Source: Anniella stebbinsi (Eukaryota; Chordata; Lepidosauria; Squamata; Anniellidae). From it: a DNA stretch of 64,000 nucleotides. Location: the NCBI GenBank assembly GCA_029215795.1, contig JARDYH010000003.1, positions 88,072,609 to 88,136,608 of the forward strand, read 5' to 3'. A program made the position numbers and the translations under genes. The notes under the pieces are model-generated. The model saw nothing but the letters and a program-made list of their open reading frames with translations, was not told the DNA's origin and did not search any database. Shown here in pieces: positions 58,758 through 64,000 of this stretch (the first letter of the stretch is position 1; the number at the start of each line of letters is the position of its first letter).

Positions 58758-60220
58758 TCCTTTTTAGTTGTGACAAGAGAGGTACTTCTGCCGTTGGGGT
58801 TTTTTCTAAGGCTAGTGAAAAATCCTTTTGAGAACAACTTTCAGCTTACCCCTCTCTCTTTTCCCTGCATTATATTTCTTACATTTTGCCTTTAGTTGTG
58901 TGTTCAGTCAGGATAACCATTGTTTGTTATGCTGAATTGTGTGTGGAAGTGTTTTTAATGGCGCTGTGTTTTATGTCTCTACTGAATGCTGAATATCTTT
59001 GAATTTGTTATTAAGAAAAGCAATATGAACATATTTTAATAAGTAATAAATACTTTCTGTACTTTCAGAATATGGTGGCTATTGACATTGGGACAATAGA
59101 GGAATAAACATTTTCTATGGCCTATTCATGGTCCGTAGGTTGGATCTGAACTCACTGAAGCATGTTTAGTAGGTCTTAATGGCCCAATCATGCCTTTAGT
59201 CATGGTATGCTTAATACATTTGACTGTAGGTTTGTAGGGAAAAGTTGTAAGGAAAAAAAAAGGATATTCCAGATTTTAATGTTACATTTCTTTATGACCT
59301 TGTATGTAATGTCCTTTTTACACCTGAGTACAGGTGTTTCACAACTGTGAAGTTCTAAATGCAAGGAAATGACAATTCTGTTGTGAAGCTTAATCAGCTT
59401 ATGTGGCAAAATATTATTCTATTCTCCATGGTCACTGTTCAGAGAGCAGCATGGACCCTAAGAATATAGAAACTGTCTATCATTGCTCTACACAGACCCT
59501 TCAATGATTCTGCAAATAAAGGTTGTCATCCATTATATTTACCCTGCATGAGAGAGCTTTCTGTGTGCTAAAACTTTTGGTAGGTACAATCTTGGCTTAT
59601 TTGCAATAAATGCTAATTTACCATTGACCTCAGCAGAAACATCGTTCAACATGTTTTCACTGATCCTGCCATCACATGAATGAATTTTAAATTCCAATAA
59701 AAATATTTACCTCCCCCTTCCCTGAATATTATTGTTTCCCTGGAGGTTCACTGTATGTTTTTCACCTAGGAAATAGTAATTTCAATATGCACACGTAACT
59801 GCTTTTACTTACCAAGCACATTTAAACCATAAATCAAAACAACTCTCTGTCAAAACTTGTTTTCACTTCCATACAATATAATCATTTTGATTGAACAGCC
59901 TACATATTTCCCTAATGATTTTTTTATCTTTTCTTCTGGAGAAATGAATTAGCTACATTCTTGTTTGTGAAATGAATGCCATAACTCATGAAGAATCAAC
60001 TTATTTCTACCTTGTTTGATAATAAAATAGGAGAAACATGATGGATGATTTATTCTATGTTCTCAAGCAGTGATGATATTCAAAAGAAAAATTCAACCAT
60101 GGTTGTCATGCCCCCATTCCCTTATTTATATGAGAGCAACAAAGCTCACCCATTCCATCATTCATAAAACAATACTTTTTGAGTCAATTTCTTTACACAG
60201 TGGATAATGTTCAAGCAACA
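58758..60220. other. Unassigned AT-rich sequence
   Basis: No gene or assignable repeat. Confidence 0.35.
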
Positions 60221-60225
60221 CAAAG

Positions 60226-60342
60226 AGCCTATCTACACTACTGCTTTAAAACAGTTTATAACAGTTTTAAACCGGGTAATTACGGTTATTAACCGGTTCA
60301 AAACTGTTATAAACCGTTTTAAAGCAGTAGTGTAGATAGGCT
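60226..60342. mobile_element. 117-bp near-perfect palindrome MITE
   Basis: 'agcctatctacactactgct' and its exact inverse 'agcagtagtgtagataggct' bound arms of about 50 bp each, with a short centre containing 'gtaattacggttatt'. CAAAG occurs at 60221-60225 and 60343-60347, a candidate 5-bp target duplication. Confidence 0.85.
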
Positions 60343-60854
60343 CAAAGATAAACCAGGAGAAACATCAGTCAGTTATTTGCAGGCTGTTTAACATCCAGAA
60401 AAGGTGTGCTTAGAGTTTGATATTTACTTTCTGCGGGGTGGTATTAACTGTTTGCCAAGTATGCTGCAGTATGGTATCCCAGTTAAATAAACAGTGTAAT
60501 TTACTACAGTTATGGAAAATCCATATTACTTAGTTTTTGCATTCTTTCTGCATCAGAAGACGACAGTGGAAGCTATTTCTTCCACCTTATTTCTTAACTG
60601 TCCCTTGGTAAGTGCCAGAATATTTAGTTTCTCTGTTAAAGGTGTTTGTTAATATGTCTCAGTGAACACTGCTAGAGATGTATTGTTTTTTCTGGCAAGG
60701 TATTGGAAAACCCCCACCTAATCCAATATCTTGCCTTCCAAAAGTTCTTAATTTTTCAGTGAACTTGGTAACTGAGTAGGCCTTTATCTAAAATGCACAG
60801 CAGGGCACTCAAGAAGTGCTCTGGCTTTCAGATATTTTTCCAGTTGTGGGGGAC
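60343..60854. other. Unassigned sequence
   Basis: Nothing recognised between the palindrome and the next MITE. Confidence 0.35.
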
Positions 60855-60862
60855 ACCATGAG

Positions 60863-61182
60863 TAGGCTGACCATATGAAAAGGAGGACAGGGCTCATGTA
60901 ACTTTAACAGTTGTAGAGAAAAGGCAATTTCAGCTGGCATCATTTGTATGCAATTTGTACCTGGTTAACTTCCCTCTTCATTACAACAGTTAAAGTTGCA
61001 GGGGCCCTGCCTTCTTTTGTATCTGGTCACTCTAGCATAGTGCCTGCAACTTTAATTGTTGTGATGAAGAGGGGATTTCACCAGGTACTAATTGCATACA
61101 AATGACTCTGGCTGAAATTCCCTTTTCCCTGCAACTGTTAAAGTTACATGAGCCCTGTCCTCCTTTTCATATGGTCAGCCTA
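60863..61182. mobile_element. 320-bp palindromic hAT MITE (family B), core inverted
   Basis: Standard ends and exact 320-bp length. ACCATGAG flanks it perfectly at 60855-60862 and 61183-61190. The core is in orientation 2 ('ggtcactctagcatagtgcc'). It is the best evidence in this window for the 8-bp duplication of this family. Confidence 0.96.
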
Positions 61183-61190
61183 ACCATGAG

Positions 61191-61829
61191 CAGTTTTCAG
61201 ATGGCATGGGAAACATTTAAATTATCTAACCATGTGGGAGGAGTCTTTCCCATGGAATTAATACCCATCCTCCCAGTATATCTCAAAAATTATTAGTGGA
61301 AATATGCCCTTTTCACAATTAGAAAGATATGAAAATAATGAAAATAAAATATACAAATATACAAACAAAATTTTCCCAGTATTTCTAAACAATACAGGGC
61401 TCAATTAACTATTTTGCCAAATATGTTGCATCATAGTGTCAAAATGCTATTTTCAAAATTAGATAGATTCTTATTTTAACTGAGTGCAGGACTGCAGGTA
61501 TATTTGAAGACTAGATCCCAACAATAAAAGTGTCCTTGGGCTATTTTTGGGAGGTGGGTGGGGGTAGTTCAACATTGTCTTAGAGCAGCCTTTGATATAG
61601 TGTATTTGAAGTTTTGCTTTTAGGAAGTAACAGAAGTAAATTTACTATTATATCTGTTAACTCTGTTAAAAGGATTTAACATTCTGCTCTGCCTTGCTTG
61701 CTTACTTACTCAAAGTAACTTCTATATAATTCAGTAGTGTTTACTCTTGGAAAAGGTGCATAGGATTGTTGTTTGTTGTCTCGTGCTCCACAAAGCCAAG
61801 AAATGGAAAGCCGGTGCCTTAACTGATAT
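61191..61829. other. Unassigned sequence
   Basis: A half copy of the small CAATCCTATGCA MITE may end at about 61775 ('gtgcataggattg'). Nothing else. Confidence 0.35.
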
Positions 61830-61918
61830 TTATTCTTTTATCCTATTTGTTCACTGCTCCAAAATCTTCGGATAGGGAGCGGTAAATAAAGATTGTAAAT
61901 AAATAATAAATAAATAAA
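61830..61918 (+). mobile_element. LINE/SINE 3' tail
   Basis: 'tcggatagggagcggtaaat' followed by AATAAATAAATAAA repeats is a 3' tail shared by L2-type elements. The body is missing. Confidence 0.6.
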
Positions 61919-62244
61919 CCTGCTCCATGATCAGTGATGATGTTGTGCAACGTCACAAGTTGTGTTTGCTTACAACTTATGATATGCCGAGCTGCAGCTT
62001 GGAGTAAAAAGGACAACGCTGTCATTTTCAGCACTTTTAAACTTGCCTGCACCTGCGGTAGTTTGAATTGGATTGGTTTGAAAATCTGCACAATTGTACA
62101 TAGCATCAGGTAAATCATGGGCGCCATGGTTCACGTTATTAGCTCAGCAGGTGCCATTTTTACAAGCAGTAGAATGCTGAGCTCATAATGGAAGAATCAT
62201 ATTGTTTTTGGAACTCACTTTAACATGTACATTACATATCTCAT
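61919..62244. other. Unassigned sequence
   Basis: Nothing recognised before the first LTR-like copy. Confidence 0.35.
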
Positions 62245-63007
62245 TGCGATTGGAGAAGAAAACACAAGAAATAAGACACAGACAACAGAGCTTGGGATAA
62301 ACTAGGGCCTCTTTATTTCACATGGATATTCTCCCCTCCATGGATCTGAGAGTGAACGTGCAGGAATCTCTCTTATTTATCTCAGGCAACTAGCCTGCCA
62401 ATCAGGGCGAGCCACTCGTTGAACACAGGGGTCGGTAGAACCGGCCCCCTTATTCCCACAACAGTTGAGTGTTTGGTGAGACCTACCGCGTCATCCACAC
62501 CCAGGGCTGCAGAGCTCTGGGTAGATGAGACAACTAGGTCCCCAAAGGCAAGCCATATCCTGACACGGAAGCTGCAAAGCCCCCGAGGAGCAGGGCCTCT
62601 GACTTGCCCCCACCATAAAGGTGCCAGAGTGCTCACTGTTCCTATTCTCATCCCTCCAAAATTCCCGCACCATCCGCCTATCATTTATATTTACCTATTT
62701 ATCCTCCATTTTAAAGATTAAATCCAGTATGGAGTAGGTGAAACCTTTGCATACTAATGCCAGGGAAAATTCCTAATCAGCCTCCTCCACAAAGAGGACA
62801 ATTGGCTAATCCCATACTAGTTGATAGGGAGGGAGGGTGGGGCCAGAAAAGAAGAGGCCGGATGTCCACGCAGGGCAAGCCTTTAAAGGCTTGGCTCCAC
62901 CTCCGCACCAGGCTACACACATGCCTTGCATGTGTATAGTCTTCTTTCTTTTCTTCTTCCCGCCCACAAAATCCGACTCCTCCCAAGACGTTCCTGGGTG
63001 GGGATCA
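62245..63007 (-). repeat. LTR-like repeat, family C copy 1
   Basis: On the minus strand it runs from TGATCCCCACCCAGG (63007) to ATCGCA (62245), so it has TG...CA ends. It has a TTTAAA element near 62885 and an AATAAA near 62318. It shares most of 62247-62682 with 63019-63457 at high identity and parts with 40614-41105. Frames of about 100 codons on both strands are partly shared between copies, but they have no known domain. A solo LTR of an unnamed retroelement is the best fit, at low certainty. Confidence 0.45.
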
Positions 63008-63011
63008 GGCT

Positions 63012-63457
63012 TGCGAGTGGAGAAGAAAACACAAGAAATAAGACACAAACAACAGAGCTTGGGATAAACTAGGGCCTCTTTATTTAACATGGATATTCTC
63101 CCCTCCATGGATCTGAGCGTGAACGTGTGGGAATCTCTCTTATTTATCTCAGGCAACTAGCCTGCCAATCAGGGCGAGCTACTCGTTGAACACAGGGGTC
63201 GGTAGAACCGGCCCCCCTATTCCCACAACACTTGCATGTTTGGTGAGACCTACCGCGTCATCCACACCCAGGGCTGCAGAGCTCTGGGTAGATGAGTCAA
63301 ATAGGTCCCCAAAGGCAAGCCATATCCTGACACGGAAGCTGCACAGCCCCCGAGGAGCAGGGCCTCTGACTTGCCCCCACCATAAAGGTGCCAGAGTGCT
63401 CACCATTCCTATTCTCATCCCCCCAAAATTCCCGCACCATCCGCCAAAGAAGGGAGC
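63012..63457 (-). repeat. LTR-like repeat, family C copy 2 (partial)
   Basis: It is nearly identical to 62245-62682, including 'gtagatgag', 'ccccgaggagcagggcctct' and 'gaacgtg'-type landmarks. It begins four bases (GGCT) after copy 1 ends. Beyond 63457 the two copies diverge completely. It could be the 3' part of a second LTR in the same orientation or a tandem duplication. Confidence 0.45.
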
Positions 63458-64000
63458 CAAGCCTCGGCTTCGGCTCCCTACCCCCACCTGAACTGGAAGA
63501 ATTCCAACAGGGCCACGCTCAGATCCTGCAGGAAAATGTCATTCCCTGCATCAGAGAGGTGAACTCCGGGGGAGTGGCCTAATGGACATGGAGTAGAGTC
63601 GGAACTCTCTCGCTCTCGTTAAGAAGTGACCAAAATAATTATAAAATCCCTATTTTGGAGAGGATGGATTGTTGATTAAAGATTTGATATCGGGTCCGGA
63701 AGCTTTGCTGTATCTGTGGAGAAGGAAGCTGCTGGATAGCTGCTGTATCAGCAGAGAGAAAAACGAAACTAAAAACAGATTGGGATCCCTGGCAGGTGAC
63801 CAGTGACGGTAATTAATGGATTTTAATTGGAAGAAGTAAGGCTGACTGATAAGACTGGAGGGAGAGACTGAAGCGATTATATGTGGGAAAAGAGACATTG
63901 TTAGTGTTAGAAGCCGAAATGTATTTGTTTGATAAGAACGGAGAGGATATCTGAGGGTGGCAGCTAAGATTTAGGTGAGGGGTGCGGATTTATGAGTTTA
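63458..64000. other. Unassigned sequence at the window edge
   Basis: The sequence is G-rich on the plus strand with phrases such as 'gggtccggaagctttgc'. It could be the 5' untranslated region of a LINE that continues outside the window, but I see no coding start or motif to support that. Confidence 0.25.

Noticed and set aside
44054..61182. CRISPR-like array from repeated ~150-bp arms
   Set aside because: The repeats are interspersed hAT MITEs with 8-bp duplications at scattered sites, not regularly spaced repeats with spacers.
62382..63491. Paired ~100-codon frames on both strands in the LTR-like copies
   Set aside because: The frames recur because the DNA repeats. Both strands are open and no domain is visible, so coding is not supported.

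Overview
The window looks like a vertebrate, most likely squamate reptile, chromosome segment. It is intergenic or intronic and AT-rich. Nearly everything recognisable is transposon-derived: CR1 and L2 LINE remnants, tRNA-derived SINEs of the type common in lizards, many hAT-type MITEs (8-bp target duplications, TAGGGTGACC-like or CAGGG-like ends), and one nearly full-length DIRS-type tyrosine-recombinase retrotransposon. I found no convincing host protein-coding exon, tRNA, rRNA or CRISPR. The species assignment is an inference from repeat types only.

Layout. 1-6980: sparse CR1 and SINE pieces and a 520-bp TIR element (2675-3194). 6983-13000: minus-strand DIRS element with inverted terminal repeats, an internal complementary region at its 3' side, an open gag-like frame, and RT, RNase H/methyltransferase-like and tyrosine recombinase reading frames carrying frame breaks and a nonsense codon. 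13007-14071: antisense L2 piece and a 641-bp hAT element with a perfect 8-bp duplication. 17-36 kb: palindromic 320-bp MITEs, L2 pieces, a GA/CT-rich promoter-like stretch (25.9-26.96 kb), a GC-rich hAT element (31791-32524) and a 2.2-kb element with ~0.7-kb terminal inverted repeats (33669-35889) holding an unidentified coding remnant. 38-48 kb: antisense L2, an 841-bp hAT element containing an LTR-like block, and two CR1 fragments with recognisable RT. 48-64 kb: mostly unassigned DNA, a second 3-bp-TSD element, a cluster of the 320-bp MITE family, a SINE, a 117-bp near-perfect palindrome and two adjacent LTR-like copies.

The most unusual structure is the 320-bp MITE family. Each full copy is a head-to-head dimer of a ~165-bp unit that itself has inverted ends. 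The asymmetric core lies in opposite orientation in different copies, and an 8-bp filler at the dimer junction has the length of a hAT target duplication. One copy has both outer ends replaced symmetrically. Also worth a second look are the DIRS internal region, which matches the joined element ends, and the long-TIR element.
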